A stretch of 64,000 bases of DNA from Endomychus coccineus. Its lineage: Eukaryota; Arthropoda; Insecta; Coleoptera; Endomychidae. Location of the stretch: assembly GCA_958510875.1 (NCBI GenBank), contig OY294069.1:163865111-163929110 (forward strand), in the 5' to 3' direction. The notes under the pieces are model-generated. The model was not told the origin of the DNA and made no database searches. It was given only the letters and a program-made list of their open reading frames with translations. Positions 34,214 through 47,049 of the stretch are shown in pieces. A program made the translations under genes and the position numbers. Each line of letters opens with the position of its first letter. The first letter of the stretch is position 1.

Positions 34214-35830
34214 TGTTATGATTTCATTTCATAAACAATAAAAATTTAAAAATAATAACTTACCGAACTTTGAAAATCAGAAAAGATCAAATAAAAGATA
34301 TTTATATGGAATTAAAAACAATAGTAAAAGCTAAATAATAGTTAGGATATTAAAATTAACAATGTAAAACATAATAAACAACAATGTAATAGAATAAGAA
34401 GTGATAAACAAGAACTTCAGTGAAAGTGAAGAAACGTACTGTGTAACGAAGGCAGAAATCATAATTAAAGTGATTACAAAACTATCATGAGATAGTACAA
34501 AACATTGAATAATGTTATAGATATAAGTTAGGATCAGTAAATTTGAGTTATGTAATGTTAAAAGAATGTTATTGATATAATATAGTATGTATTAGATTTA
34601 AGAATAAGTAACTGTCAAGAAAACCATAAATATGGGAATAATCATATTAATAATAACCCAATCATAGGTTATATTATACCAAAGTGTGTGGAAAAATGTA
34701 GGCAATATTAATTCAAGAAGAAGGAATCACTATCAATTAAAATAAGTTGAAAATCTCCAATAATTCAAAAATTATAGAATACTAAATTCTGATTGGTCGA
34801 GACGAATTCCTAGTGTCAGGCTGGTAACAATGAGTACTTGTGTCAGTTTAACAACAATTAACTTGGCATTCTTGATATGAAAAGTAAGCACCTCATTGGT
34901 TAATTTTGAAAATGCTTGGCGTCGGTTTTGAAGGCCTATAAAAGGCATCTGAGGACGGGTCAAGTCAGTTTGCATTAATATCCAAGTAGAGACTGTGCTT
35001 CTCTGGCAACTCACCAAAATTTTCTAACCTAAGTTTATAAAAATAAACATCAGTAAACGCAAGTGTTCCAAACTTCGATGAGTTCCAAGTAACCGAAGTT
35101 AGTAAAAATTATTAAAGGTCAACAAGTGTTCCAAGTATCTAAAACAAGTAAAAGGTTGTAATAACCTCCAATTTATAAGAAGTATCCAACGATTGCCATT
35201 CTTCAATATAATTTTAATAAAACATCGAAAAGTTTTATATCTTACCTAAAAGAATAAAACAAAGTATTATCAACAGTTCCTGATTCTCAAGAAGAAGTAA
35301 CCAAAATTAGTTACCTGTGATTATTGTGAAATAGCAGAGTATTGTGTAAAAAGTGAATCAACGAAATTAAAAAGAAGTAAATTGAACATTGCCAACATTG
35401 TTAAACACACTTTCGGATATTATCTAAACGTAAGTTTGTTTATAATTTCTACATCATATTATCAGTATTATTTGTAAAGTAAAAGGAAGATTGTTGATTA
35501 TAACAGTATAAACAAATATTAGTTGTAAAAGTGATTTTAAGGTTATATCATAGATCTTGTAAAACATAAAATTTAATTACCCGAGATAAAAAGAGTCATA
35601 GAAATTAAATATTGTGGAATTCAAAGAGCATTGTGTTTAATTCCATATAAAATTATTCTATAGATAAACTTCAGATAAACTTCAAAAGTTCAAAAACTTC
35701 ATAAACATTAATTCAAAGTTCAAATACAATCAAATTAAAAAGATAAAAAGCTAGCCGGTAGAATCCAAATAAAATTCAATAAAATAAAAAATTAATCAAA
35801 TTTCTATATTAATATATATATATCAGCTCT
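34214..35830 (+). repeat. LTR-like dispersed repeat, copy B, with promoter-like core
   Basis: Starts TGTTATGATTTCATTTC directly after the TA tract and pairs with the inverted copy at 22.2-23.97 kb. It may be a solo LTR about 1.6 kb long. No internal retrotransposon genes are adjacent. The right end near 35830 is approximate. Confidence 0.6.
34893..34970 (+). promoter_or_regulatory. CCAAT/TATA/initiator-like promoter core in the LTR-like repeat
   Basis: ATTGGTT (inverted CCAAT) near 34896 precedes CCTATAAAAGGC near 34935. TCAGT follows about 30 bases after the TATA box, at the right distance for an insect initiator. The inverted copy retains CCTATAAAAAGG at the matching place, which argues that the box is part of the repeat. 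Confidence 0.5.
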
Positions 35831-35924
35831 TGTACTATTTGATTCATCTCTTCCAGATCCAGAATTATCAATATATTGGTATTGGTTGAGATGGTGGCAG
35901 GCTTAATAAAACGTCCAGTGCACT

Positions 35925-37570
35925 TAGCCAAAGACCCCCCGTGTAACGTTTTTCAGGGGGTATTTGAATACCCCACTGCTCGACAAAATGCTGAGATCTG
36001 TTTTACGCTTAGATCATTCATGTCATCGGCCGTGATGATCCCCGGCCTAGCTAGGTTACCCTGGTTCAAATGAGCTCAGAACATTTACAAAGGAAGTGGA
36101 TTGACGTCTCCACTTTGCTTCCCTCGCATCTCATACAGAAAAGAGTGTAACTTTTCCCTAACGTATGTTTAAATTTCATCAGATTTCCGTGACCTGTAAG
36201 GACCTGTGAAACTATCCTGATGCTTTGCCTACTCAGCAAGAGTGTTTCGCTCAAAGAGTTCTATATATAGAGATGACAAGTTGTATCGTTTGTATATGAA
36301 GAGAACGTATTTTGGGAGTCCAGCGCGGTTACCCTCTCTCCGCGTCTCAAGCGATCGAGTCGACTAGTTTTTGCAAGTGAACTTGGGTGAAGCAACATTG
36401 TTTCACACCACAATTTCCGTCGTTCAAGATTTTCAGGAAAGCTGTAAAATAAATAGATAATAATACATAAATAACAAACAAATTGAGGTTAAATCACTCA
36501 AAAACAATAATATAAACAAAACGAAATAACGAAAATAACTTTATTCTGCTGCAATAGCGTCATAAATGAATAGTCGTCTGCCTCGATCATGCGTAAAGAA
36601 CGAAAAAAGGGAGACTCCCAAAATACGGTATAAATCCGACTTGTCATCTCTATATATAGAACTCTTTGGTTTCGCTTGCCCTTAGGACTACTTCATTGCC
36701 AAGCAGCGCTGCAGTAGTTCGGCAGCTGACAATGTTTCTCCATGCTGAGGCATATTGATCTCTCAAATGGTTCCGCAAGACCTGCATACCCCCGTTGTGG
36801 GAGATAAGTACAAGGTGGTCTTGCCGTTCCAATCTGGCCCTTCTTCTGGCCAGTTTGTTCGCTATCCCAGGTCAGGTTGAGTCTTTTCCACCGGCTAGCC
36901 TGTTAAGAATCTCCTTGGTGATTCTGACAAGCCTCGAGAATACAGTCGGGCTCTTAAGTGCGTTGAATGCCGCTTGTCTGTCCGAACGGATCCAGATGGT
37001 CTCATTCATCTTACCATAGCTGAGTAACTTCTCCGCATATCTGTAGATAGCAAGTATCTCGGCTTGGAAGACTATGTTGATATATTCACTTCGCAGGGAG
37101 TACTCATCAGTATATCTCGGACCGCAAAAGCCTGCTCCGACTATTGTGTTTGTTCTAGACCCATCCGTATACCAAATTGTGCCGTGCTTTGGCATGACGG
37201 GATGGCGACCCTGAAATGCTGCTCCGCCAACCACAGGGCTTTGATTCTGTCCTATGGTTTCAATCGCAGCCTTTCAAGCTGCCCCCTAGGTTTGATCTGC
37301 ACTTCATTCCTTTAGGCAGCTATCGCAGCTAACCGTGTAGACCGCCATCATTGTGAGATTCCTCATCGTCATTGGGCGTGCCACTTAGCAAGGTCCTCAA
37401 TGCTGCAGGCGGTGTATTCTTCCTCGTGGATGTAATGTCTCCGAGCAAGAGTCTCTGTATTCTGTCCAGAAGTTTCTGGGGTATAACCAATTCGGTTCTT
37501 TTACACCATAAGAGAACTCACATTGAAATAATGGTGGCGGGAATGGCGTATCGGTTTGCCGGTCTGTGCC
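35925..37570 (-). pseudogene. Non-LTR retrotransposon remnant (family X, copy 2), split by a MITE
   Basis: Minus strand. The RNase H domain is at 36872-37234, with IWYTDGSRTNTIVGAGF, FQAEILAIYRYAEKL and WIRSDRQAAFNAL, so all three first catalytic acids are present. Then follow NHLRDQYASAWRN, EVVLRASET and, across the inserted MITE, LLLSRQSIRIVSQVLTGHGN and CMRCEGSKVETSIHFLCKCSE. Sense continuity across 36252-36668 shows the element was inserted later. Other frames are broken, so the copy is inactive. Confidence 0.85.
36252..36668. mobile_element. hAT-type MITE with perfect 8-bp target duplication
   Basis: 417 bp with about 30-bp perfect terminal inverted repeats that begin CAAAGAGTTC. It is flanked by GTTTCGCT at 36244-36251 and 36669-36676. 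An 8-bp duplication and CA-starting termini are typical of hAT. Removing it and one duplication restores the reading frame of the surrounding LINE (EVVLRASETLLLSRQ). No ORF inside. Confidence 0.92.
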
Positions 37571-37599
37571 AGTGGGTCGGTGAGTCAGTGCCTCTCGGT

Positions 37600-38420
37600 C
37601 ATGGCAAAAGCTAGATGCAATAGCCTGCTGTCAGGTTCCAAACCCCGGACGTCCCCATAACCCAGAGCACGAACTGGAAGAGCAGAGACTACAAATCATT
37701 TCCATCAGGAGGCTTGTGTGGTTCACGGACAGGTGCGAGACTGGGGAGTCCAGCCGAGTCGGAGTCTACTCGTGCATACCCAGAAGGAAGTTTTCAGTTC
37801 TCCTAGTGGCTCACGTAACCGTCTTTCAGGCCGAGGTGTGTGCAATCCGTACCTGTGCCCTGGAAAACCTGGGCGCCTTTCGCCCCCCAAAGAGTGACTT
37901 CTAGGCTTGCTTTGGAGTGTAGGGAGACCCTGACTGAATTAGCCAGTAGGAACAAACTTTGGCTAGTATGCATATCCGCCCACTCTGGTCTGAAAGGAAA
38001 CGAAGTGGCCGACGGATTGGCCAAGGGGGTTCCCTAGGTACACGTGGCCCCTATCCAGCGATCGAATATTCATCAACCACAGGGCTCTGCACCCTCAGAG
38101 CTACTGGATGAAAAGTGGCTCTCGATTTGGCGCATTGCCTCCGCTATGAGGCTCCACATCGCGGGGTTCTCTCCCAAATGCTGTAAAACCCTTCTCCCTG
38201 GGAGCAGAACAGGCATAAAACTGGTGACAGGACTTCTCAGAGGACACTGTCATCTGAATCAATACCTACACTTAATGTGCTTCTCTTAAAATACAACACT
38301 TCGACAGCGCTTGAGGATATAAATCCGCTTGAGGATATAAATCCGCTTGAGGATATAAAAGACTTCAGTAGAATCCTAGAGCGCACAATGGACCCAATCA
38401 AGCGGTTAAACTGATCTGGA
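37600..38420 (+). pseudogene. Non-LTR retrotransposon remnant: RNase H domain and C-terminus
   Basis: The plus strand reads WFTDRCETGESSRVGVYS (37716 on) and VFQAEVCAI, then in another frame CISAHSGLKGNEVADGLAKG, where the GHxGxxGNExxD motif has S for G. Then come EKWLSIW and LLPGSRTGIKLVTGLLRGHC (38044-38289). It lies back to back with the minus-strand LINE. It contains an 18-bp tandem triplication near its 3' end. Confidence 0.8.
38309..38362 (+). repeat. 18-bp tandem repeat, three copies
   Basis: GCTTGAGGATATAAATCC is repeated head to tail, the third copy ending AAAAGA. It keeps frame (LEDINP repeated) inside the LINE remnant. Confidence 0.95.
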
Positions 38421-38429
38421 CTTGTCTGC

Positions 38430-41400
38430 CCTCATTTTGATTGATATATTTGGGCATTGTGAATTGCATTCTCAATGGGACATCTCCTTTTCCGGCAGAT
38501 GATGATGAGATATCTAGGTTGGGCAACATTTTTGAGGGTGTTTCATCATATCACTGTTGGAGATGGTTGGTCAGTGGAAGACAAGTTCAAGAGATAAGCG
38601 AAACAGCTGTCTAGGACTATAGAACATGTTATCACTGTTCAAACTGGTGGACCAAAACTTTGTCTATTTACTGTAAACTTCGTATTCTTGAAAATTAAGT
38701 GAATTAGGTTTATGGATATATGATGCCTATACTACATAATAATAGAAGCCCTTTCAGCATAACATACGTTTTGTCTGTAAGACGCAAGGGAAAACGAATA
38801 TTTGAACAATGAACGGTCAACCGAGTGTACTAATTTCAGGGTGTCTCAATTATGATTATCACATACCAAGCACCCGATGGGATGACCAGCGATGATTAAT
38901 TAGGGTAATGGATCTAAGGGTATATTACATCTGATATTAAATGAGCGATGACCCCCGCCCATTACGTTATTGAATATGACGACATGTGTTTTCGAAGGTA
39001 TTATCAAACCGGCAAATTAGCATTACACAATTAGCGATCGATAACATTAAGGTTATAGTTTAACGGGGGTACAACAGATGATGTCTCTCCCGCCTCGTCG
39101 ACGGTCCCTTATCGGAAACGTGTTTGAACCCTATGGCAACTGTAGCAGAGACTGGCAAACATCAATCGCTTATTTTCTACACGCTCTGGTACATTATTAC
39201 ATATTCAATTTATCTTCGTGATGATAGAGCTGGCACGTTTCGAATGCATTGAAAAATTACAAAATTACTGTCGTGTCCGGAAACAATATCCTACTAATGA
39301 AAATCAGATCTCGTGTTTCCAATTCGGAAAAGGGGTTTGTTTATTTAGTATATCGTACATTTTTATCTGGATTAGTTTATTGAGTTTTCATCCCTTTTAC
39401 GAGAATCAAAAGGATATGAATAGGTATAGCATTCGATCATAAAAGTTTGATAGGCACGTACTCGTAAATCCTAAATTTCTCCATTTGTCCGATATTTATG
39501 AAAACGAGATTGTAATATTTTCACATTCCCTCAGCCATAATTCATCCAACATATCGTTATTTTTGATAAACTTACCATAAAAAACTATAGGTTGGATATA
39601 CAAAAAGTCGTGCTCAATTTATGACGTGACTTCTCTCAGTCGTTAATGTTGGTTATTATAAATAACAGAAGAAATACCAAGAACCATCAGTTATATTATT
39701 TAATTTGAATTTGTGTCTTGGAAAATCACGTGGCACTTTGTCATTGCCAATTGATTTGATTTGATAGTTTATTCAGAGTGTTTTTAGTAAGAAGGGTGGT
39801 TTCGTTAAAATACGAATTCTCATTTAAAGTTATTCCTTCCAGTTTGTATTCAAGTTCAAGTCAATAATACATTCAATCAGTTCATTTCTTTTTGATCCCC
39901 TAGGTTCATCCCGGTTCGGGGATTCATTTTAATAATCTTAGTTTCATTTCTTCAGTTCAGTTAATTCAGATTCTCTATTATTCCATTTTAGGTGTCATAT
40001 TTGTTATTAAACATTCATAATATTAGTAATAAAGTTAATAATAAGATTTGTTTTCATTATATTTTAATTGTTGTTTATTAAATATTTTCTTGTTATTGAG
40101 TACGAGTTTCTCTTATTAATACTAGCGTTTATCCCCCCGCCCCTTATCTTCCAATGTTTTAAATTCATAAGTGAGATAAAAAGGGTCAAGGATGTTCTTG
40201 ACATTTGTTCTGGCTAATCAATGTTTGAATCAAACTTTAAAGTAACATGGTTTTCTAAATTAAATGGCCACACTGTAGATAAATAAATAGATTGGTGAAT
40301 AGACTAATTAAAGAGAGACCGATGTTACGAGATCATTAATCAAAAAATTGTAAAACCTATTATATATTATTATTTTATCAAAATTATTGGATATCAGCGA
40401 TTTCGGATATTTTCTAGAAATTAATGACATTTGAGCTCCGTAGTATTATGGTCATTTCATATTTTCCATATAGTGTCGAATTGTAAGGATATAATTTCAG
40501 AAGTCGATTAATTGACATGATCATCATAATTTCCACTTCAAAATGCCGATGAGATCTCAATGAGTAAAGTACCTACTAGTAAAAACCTAACTTTCTTATC
40601 CTTTCAGCGTCAGAGCCCTATGGACGTGTGTGGCGTAAGAAATTTCGTGAGTGTATCTATTGGTAAAACTCCTTTCAAAGTTCTTACCCGGAAAAATAAA
40701 ACTTAATCTGCGATCGCGATATAACTCAACCCACACAACGAGTTTGTTCAAGTTTCATATTTTCCTTTTATTGTTCTCCGTTATATTTGTAACACGCTAA
40801 CGTGATCTTTTATTTTTATGAATACCACAAATGTTCCCAGTTTCTTCCGTGAAAAACAAGTTTCGTATATCGTGTTTTGCCATTAAATATGAAAACATTG
40901 AGGGTAAAAGGGGTTGTAATTATATAGCGATAGCTTTGTTATCTTTATTTTTCTACAACAAACTAGTTCAGGTATCATTTGAATTCGCTACTTTGTTCTT
41001 CTTTGTGTTTTCTATACAGGTTCACCTGATAAGCAATTACTATAAACTTGGATTTCAATTAAAACAAATCTTAATACAGAATACATTTTATAACACACAG
41101 TAATATTTTACCTGTGAAAATTGTTTATATATCTACTTATTTATGTGTGTATTATTAATTTATTGTTAATTATTATTATATAGGTTTTAATTATAATTTT
41201 GACGTGTCCACAATGTATCTTGTCTTATGTCAAATGAATAAACTATGAATTATGAACTATGAACTAGCATTCCAGAAACTCCAATGGCTTCGTGATACTC
41301 AATTATGATCCAATCGCATGCAATATATATTCGGTCATTGTGAACTGATGTGATAAATTATATTGTTAGAGATATTATATCTATTTCATGCTCAGAAACC

Positions 41401-41680
41401 AAACGCTTACTACCATTTTAACTATTCTGTTTTCGTGATTCGAACTTGGAGGCTCCAATAAAATACGGCAACGTAGCACGTAGATCATCATTAGTAATTC
41501 ATAACAGTTGGCAGCAGTGGCATCGAGTTTCACCTTTGTTAATAAAGAATGGGCCTAGAATATCAGTCAATGCATCAAGAGTGGAAATTCAAATTTCACG
41601 CTTGATTTTTTTTAGAATTGACAATAGTTGTTGGTGGAACGGAAATATCAGTTGTCATTTGATAAATGATTTTGTATCAA
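38430..41680. other. Intergenic, no gene recognised
   Basis: About 3.2 kb. The stretch around 39700-40160 is AT-rich with many AATAAA/TTATTAAT runs and could be an old LTR or 3' region, but I found no pair for it. Frames such as 40831-41103 lack motifs. Confidence 0.4.
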
Positions 41681-41683
41681 AAT

Positions 41684-42770
41684 ACAGGGTTCCGCAAAAT
41701 GTATTACCCATTTTATATCATTAATAGCACAAAAATGATTCAGTTATTTTGAATTGAAATAGTTTTAACTGGGAAAGTAGACTTTGGAGATTTTGTTAGA
41801 TTTGTTGACAGTTGTCAAAGTGAACTGCTGGTCTACATAACATCGTGTCTATGAAAGGATAGTAATAGTTTTATGATTGAATTTCATAGAAACAGTTTGA
41901 AGAGTTTGATGTTTTTAAATATAATGAACCGTTAGAATTTGTTAGAAAACTCATCACATTAATTGACAGTAATTCCCTAACTTAATTATAACAAAAAACC
42001 TCATCGTCTACTCCTCTCATAGATGACCGAATCATTGGGGGCCATAATATGTAACCCCTTCTACCAATCCAGTTGTCGGGACAATTTAGATTCAAAAATT
42101 CACATACATGAGCTGCAGAGTGGGATCTGATCGTCGTTTTCAAAAATTCTCAATGTGCTGTTAGATGCAGTCTTAAGGCATATCGAGCTAAGCTTCACTC
42201 GTTAAGTTATCAGGTAGAAAAAGTGAACCAAAAATAGTATTCCCCGAAATCCCAGCCCATACTTTCAACTTTTCTGTAAGCTGATCTCTCATAATTCCAA
42301 GATCCGAATCACTGCAATATCCCCAATTATGTACGTTGGAGTAATCATTAGGAAATAATGTGCATTCGTCAGAAAAGCATGTAGAATAAGATAAATTGGG
42401 AATGTCCAAAATTCTTTTGCTCATCTCCTCAAAAAAATGTATACGGCGATCTAGATCATCTTCATTGAGCAACAGCACAAGATGTATCGTATCGGGATTG
42501 AGTCGATGCCTTTTTCTATTTCCTCTGAAGGCTACTACGTGTAATTCCTGAAGTTGCTTCTAATTTCCTGGTGCTTGACGTAAGATCCAGTTCAATATGT
42601 CTCAAAATTACAACTTTTTCAGCCTCGTTCGTAACAGTGTGTTGCCTTCCATGTTTTTTGTTAACAACGGATCCATTCTTCATGAATTTAAATATTAAAT
42701 TCATCACGTACCTAGGGATAGCTGCGCTTCTCACCGTGATGCCTTTAATTAAAAATTCTAGCACTTTCCC
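41684..42770 (-). pseudogene. Mariner-type transposase remnant
   Basis: Minus strand. An N-terminal helix-turn-helix region (PRYVMNLIFKFMKNGSVVNK, GITRSSLQRK, then RHRLNPDTIHL after a frameshift) is followed by the DDE core CFSDECTLFPN (first Asp), NVHNWGY and KVWAGISGNTIFGSLF. A further part is broken by stops: REFLN, NWIGRRG and WPP, then C..VHFDNC. The sequence ends near 41684 at TACAGGGTTCCGCAAAAT, a mariner-like terminal repeat. No opposite terminus was found, so the 5' end is probably lost. Confidence 0.75.
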
Positions 42771-42829
42771 GGGCCACGGGCTATTTCATTGTTTCCAAAA
42801 TAGAGGGTGACATTTTCAATTCTCCCTGG

Positions 42830-44640
42830 AGTAGTCTGACCTTTGATGATTTGGATAGTTAGCTTCAGAATAGCGGATAATAACGAATCAACAAATGTCA
42901 ATACTTAGACAATTCTGATTAATGTAAAATCGGAACAAAAGTACCAGTAAAATGCTGATAAAACCGATCAACTTATCAAAACTTCGATGAATAACATTCT
43001 AGCAGTTTAAAATTTCAGCACGTTTGTGAAGACAATCATCTAAATATCTCTAAAATGATGAGTGAAGTGCTTTTTCACTCTTGGAGTTCAATACTAATTA
43101 TGGCCATGTTCCTCCAAGTCAACAGGATCTCAGTCCAACTTACTCCAATTTTTCGGGAACGAAAGTTTACTCCGCAGGGAGGATTTCTGCTTGGGTTCTC
43201 ACCACAAAGCGTATCGTAGTGCTATCTATAGATATAATTCTCCCTAGGGTAGCTGCATTGAAGTGATAACCAGGGCCCGAAACGTGGCAGAATGAATAGC
43301 ATCAAAATTGCAGGCTTCAACCGCAATCGGCCTCGGATTATTTTAAGGATGTCGCAGAAATTCACTTTCCCTTGCAAATAAACGCACAGAACCTTCCAAT
43401 AATGCATTTTATTGATAACAATGAAGAACAAACAACAATAATTAACTTACTTGAATATAAATATTAACAACCCAAAGAAAATGCAAGCAAGTTCTTAGAA
43501 GCAAATTAAACGGTTGACGGTCTACGGGTCCGTCTTTTATACGGTCACACCACCAATTCTAGCAAACCTTTTTTTCCTCATGGTCTTCCAGTAGTTCAAA
43601 AATTATGTGCCGAATCTGTCTTAAGTATCATGATATATTCACGATTTTTCCTGAAATTAACCATACACGGTTATCAATCGAAATTATGGAACTCTATTGT
43701 ATTACGCGTTTCTGTTAAAACAATTCAAACTATATCTTCGGAAATTCCTCACCAATATACGTGTTCTCTACTTGACAAGACTAAATGATTATTCAAAATT
43801 TATGAGCTTCGTTACAGATGTGCCACTTGATTCTCCCTGCCATTTGAGATTCTTGTAGGGGTTGCCTAACCGCTTAAGGGAATGACTCTAGATCCCTCTT
43901 CCATTTAAAACATTTCAGGTGGACTATTTTGATTGAGCCACGCTATTTTTTGTGATGCAACATACGTCTCCTTTCTTAAGATGTTAATTTTCTCACGACT
44001 AGACGTTCTATGCAGAATAATTGCTCTGTCTAAGTGAGTGATATTGTCTGTGGGCTCACTATCCCTTTATTCATAATGAATCAAAACCATTTTTGTTATT
44101 ACTCAATTCAAGCTTAATACATTTCCTCTCTAAAGACAGAAAATATTTCAACTAATGCTTAAACGTTTATTCAGTGCTTAACATATTTTCTTCTTAGTTC
44201 AGCTTGTTGAATACTACTTTCTGAGAAATTCATCTAGTTTGTTCACCGACATATAGGATAAAATATCACGTTTGAGACGAATTCAATCCTGCAGGAAACT
44301 CAAGTAATTCTACCTTGATTAAATTCAATAAACTAGAGTCTTGATGCGTGTCGAAAGTCGCAAGTTCAGTAAATTGAGATTTATTTTCATCGTAGTTTGA
44401 GAAGTCTGGATCTTTATAGAGCCAATTTGTTTTACGTCACATCTGACAAAAGGCTTTTAAAATGTATTTCTAACTGAAAGTGTGGTTTTCTCGCTGGTAA
44501 ATATCCGGTGGTTACCAATAGAATTTATATGGCACTGAGAGTTTATAAATTGTTTTTCAGTCTGGCCCAAACATAGCAGTTGTTTCCTTTATATTCAGAC
44601 ATAACAAAAAGTACAGAACCCTGAATATCTATTGTAAACA
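42830..44640. other. Intergenic, no gene recognised
   Basis: The patch GGGCCCGAAACGTGGCAG near 43276 and TTTTATACGGTCACACCACC near 43535 look like transposon pieces, but no class could be assigned. Confidence 0.35.
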
Positions 44641-45228
44641 TTGAATCTAGAGGACCTTCTAATCACAGCTCCAATTTTTGGTTTATTCCAACAGATTGAG
44701 TCTGATCTGTCTGATCAATCAGACTATATGAGATATCAAGTTCATCTTGTTACTTGTTTCCAGGAATTTGAGAGTCTATACGCATCCTTGAACAAGCAAT
44801 CAATACCTATTGTGATTATTGAATATGTACCTGAGTTGATGGAAATTACCAAAAACCGTTCCAATCAAAGTTCCACATCAAAACAGAGGCTACGAAGAAG
44901 ATGAGATACCCGTTGCCCAACTATTTCCACTAATCACTAATTAAATTGCAAGTTAACACTATTTTACTTCAATTGATAATGCTATACCTAAAGAAAATCC
45001 TGGTTTGAGGATAGCAAAAATTGTTGGGGAACCAGACAATGACGATGATTTCAACGATAGCGAGGTGGGCAAGTGTGAAAATCCAAAATCAACCTGTTCA
45101 AATATAGGTGAAATGTATGAAATGTTGAGAGACTGCAAAATTACTTCTTTTGTAACAATAGTGCTGAAATGATTATAGATAGTTCCCAACTTTTGCATAA
45201 ATGTGGAACAGAGATGAATGTAAGTTAA
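44640..45228 (+). pseudogene. Exon-like decayed coding sequence, family unknown
   Basis: Plus strand. After a TTTCCAG acceptor-like site at about 44763 the frame reads EFESLYASLNKQSIPIVIIE and VPELMEITKNR, shifts to KTEGYEEDEIPVAQLFPLIT, stops, then resumes as IPKENPGLRIAKIVGEPDND, CENPKSTCSNIGEMYEMLRD and, after another shift, FCNNSAEMIIDSSQLLHKCG. A GTAAGT donor-like site follows at about 45222. The acidic stretch and Cys-rich end look like a secreted-protein gene. Stops and frameshifts argue for a pseudogene. I do not recognise it. Confidence 0.35.
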
Positions 45229-45379
45229 AAATTTTGAAACAGACAAGAATTGATGGATTTTTTGCCAAAGTATGAAATAAATAAATGATTATAATGAAGT
45301 CCCAACCAAGTTTCGTATTCCAAAACCAAGAATATGTAATAATATGTGGATATTATGTATGTCAAAATATTTCCTAGGA

Positions 45380-45482
45380 GTTTGATGTGAATAATGGCCA
45401 ATACCTTACTTTTGCTGCCACTTTTCAATAACGGCCAATGATTATAATTTTCTGGGTGACCTCCATATACAGGTTTCACTGT
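45380..45482 (-). repeat. Single pogo/Tigger-like terminus
   Basis: The minus strand from 45482 reads TACAGTGAAACCTGTATATG then GAGGTCACCC, resembling the ends of the MITE at 63181-63780. The partner end was not found, so the element is truncated. Confidence 0.5.
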
Positions 45483-45549
45483 ATTGAATATTCTGATTTC
45501 GTAAAATTTATTCTGACGTAAATTGACGAATAAACGTAAGGCCATGGTA

Positions 45550-46950
45550 TTACTATCGATGGTAATAATTATTATGAATTAAAATGTACTGAGATATTGA
45601 GTCCGGTTAATATAAGATATTGCTCAACTTTTAATGAGTTTTCGCGTTCAAGTGAGGCGAATTTCTTCGAGCAGTTCAAGATAAATGGAAAAAAATATAG
45701 CTAACGATGTTTGATTGTCCCCGTAAATCAGTTTCCACCTGTCAGTAACTTAGTCACTTATCTCGAATGAATGTCACGACTTGGAAACATGTTGAATCAA
45801 TAATGGATGTGATGGAAGAAGCTGATATCTTTGGCGAACCTTTCTAGAACTGCGTTTCTTTTGTTCATGATCATAATATCATCAATATTTGAAGTTCTGG
45901 AAAAATACTAGACATTTTCTCGGATATTGCCCCAAAACAAGATGTGATATTTAACAAAATAATCGAATGTTCATTTGTTGAAAAATAAATAGTACAAAGT
46001 AACAGTAACATCAGTTAAATCCTAGGATATTCAGGTATTGTCATTCGAGTGAATAGCTGGATTTCTTCCGAGCTGAACAATAAATTCTTGTTGAAGCCTT
46101 CGTAATGAATGCTCAATAGCTTTTTGAAAGGACAGTACAATGTTAGGTTAATTTGAATTCAGGCGTAACTACACCCTTGATGGCTATGTATGAAGTAGAG
46201 CGTAGTCCAGGGGTTATAACCTTCATAATAATGTAGATATTCATCTTCGTTAGTGAGCCTGTTTCATTTATTTCACCTCAGTAGAAGCTGACATTATTAA
46301 TAGAACCCACACATGCACCGAATTATCTTCATGTTTTGAATTCCACAGGAATTTTAACTCGGTGATTTGAAAAACACAGGCTCTGTCAGAAAGTTCATTT
46401 TGTTCTTACAGCCTTCTTTATAAAAGCATAACAATTCAGAATAAACGTATTAGATCCATAACTAACATAAGTTAATCGTTATATTAACCTAAGATTCAAA
46501 GGAATGATTCTTCTAGACGTAGACAATGAAATGATCAATCACGAATAATTGTGTTAACATAAGTGAAGATAGATTCCTAGACAGCGTCGTAGCTAGGTCA
46601 AGGCAACAAGGTTCGTGAGGATTGTCCTATTGCTATTTTTCTGAAAAATTGATCGAATCACTGTATACATATCAACAAATAATGCAATTGGTTCGATCAC
46701 ATTTGAATATACAGAATGTTCATATCCGACCGTATCGTATTTCCAGACTTAAAGAGAATATCGTTTTGAATTTTTGGCAGTACGTTTTTTGAAATTTTCA
46801 ATCGTCCTCTCTTTCGATTATGCCGAAAGTATATATCAACTTTTTTGGAATACTTGGTTTCTTTGTCGGAATTTAGAGTGAGTTTGATGATGCAACCTTA
46901 TCTTGATTCTCAACTATTTATAAAAGTCAAATAATCACACTCATCCACTA
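45550..46950. other. Intergenic, no feature recognised
   Basis: No supported gene or repeat. Confidence 0.4.
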
Positions 46951-46955
46951 AAAAT

Positions 46956-47042
46956 ACTATTAAAGTACTGAGGACCTTCCCTCTACCAAGTAACCATCAT
47001 CAGTTTACTCTGATGGTGGAAAGGTCCTCAGTAATTTAATAA
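46956..47042. repeat. Hairpin-forming palindrome
   Basis: TATTAAAGTACTGAGGACCT (left) faces AAGGTCCTCAGTAATTTAAT (right). ACCATCATCAG and CTGATGGTGG form an inner inverted pair. One mismatch in about 21 outer positions. Possibly a collapsed transposon terminus. Confidence 0.8.
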
Positions 47043-47049
47043 TATTCTT

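Noticed and set aside
39700..40160. Possible LTR with poly-A signals
   Set aside because: No partner copy, TG...CA ends or target duplication could be found in the window.
40831..41103. 90-codon plus-strand frame
   Set aside because: AT-driven hydrophobic composition without motifs, splice signals or family resemblance.
43259..43290. Possible hammerhead core (GTGATAACC...GGGCCCGAAACGTGG)
   Set aside because: The CTGANGA box is not intact and helices cannot be paired convincingly.
45225..45545. 106-codon minus-strand frame
   Set aside because: The conserved-looking part (NTVKPVYGGHPENYNHWP) is translation of a pogo-like terminal repeat and its neighbour, not a host protein.
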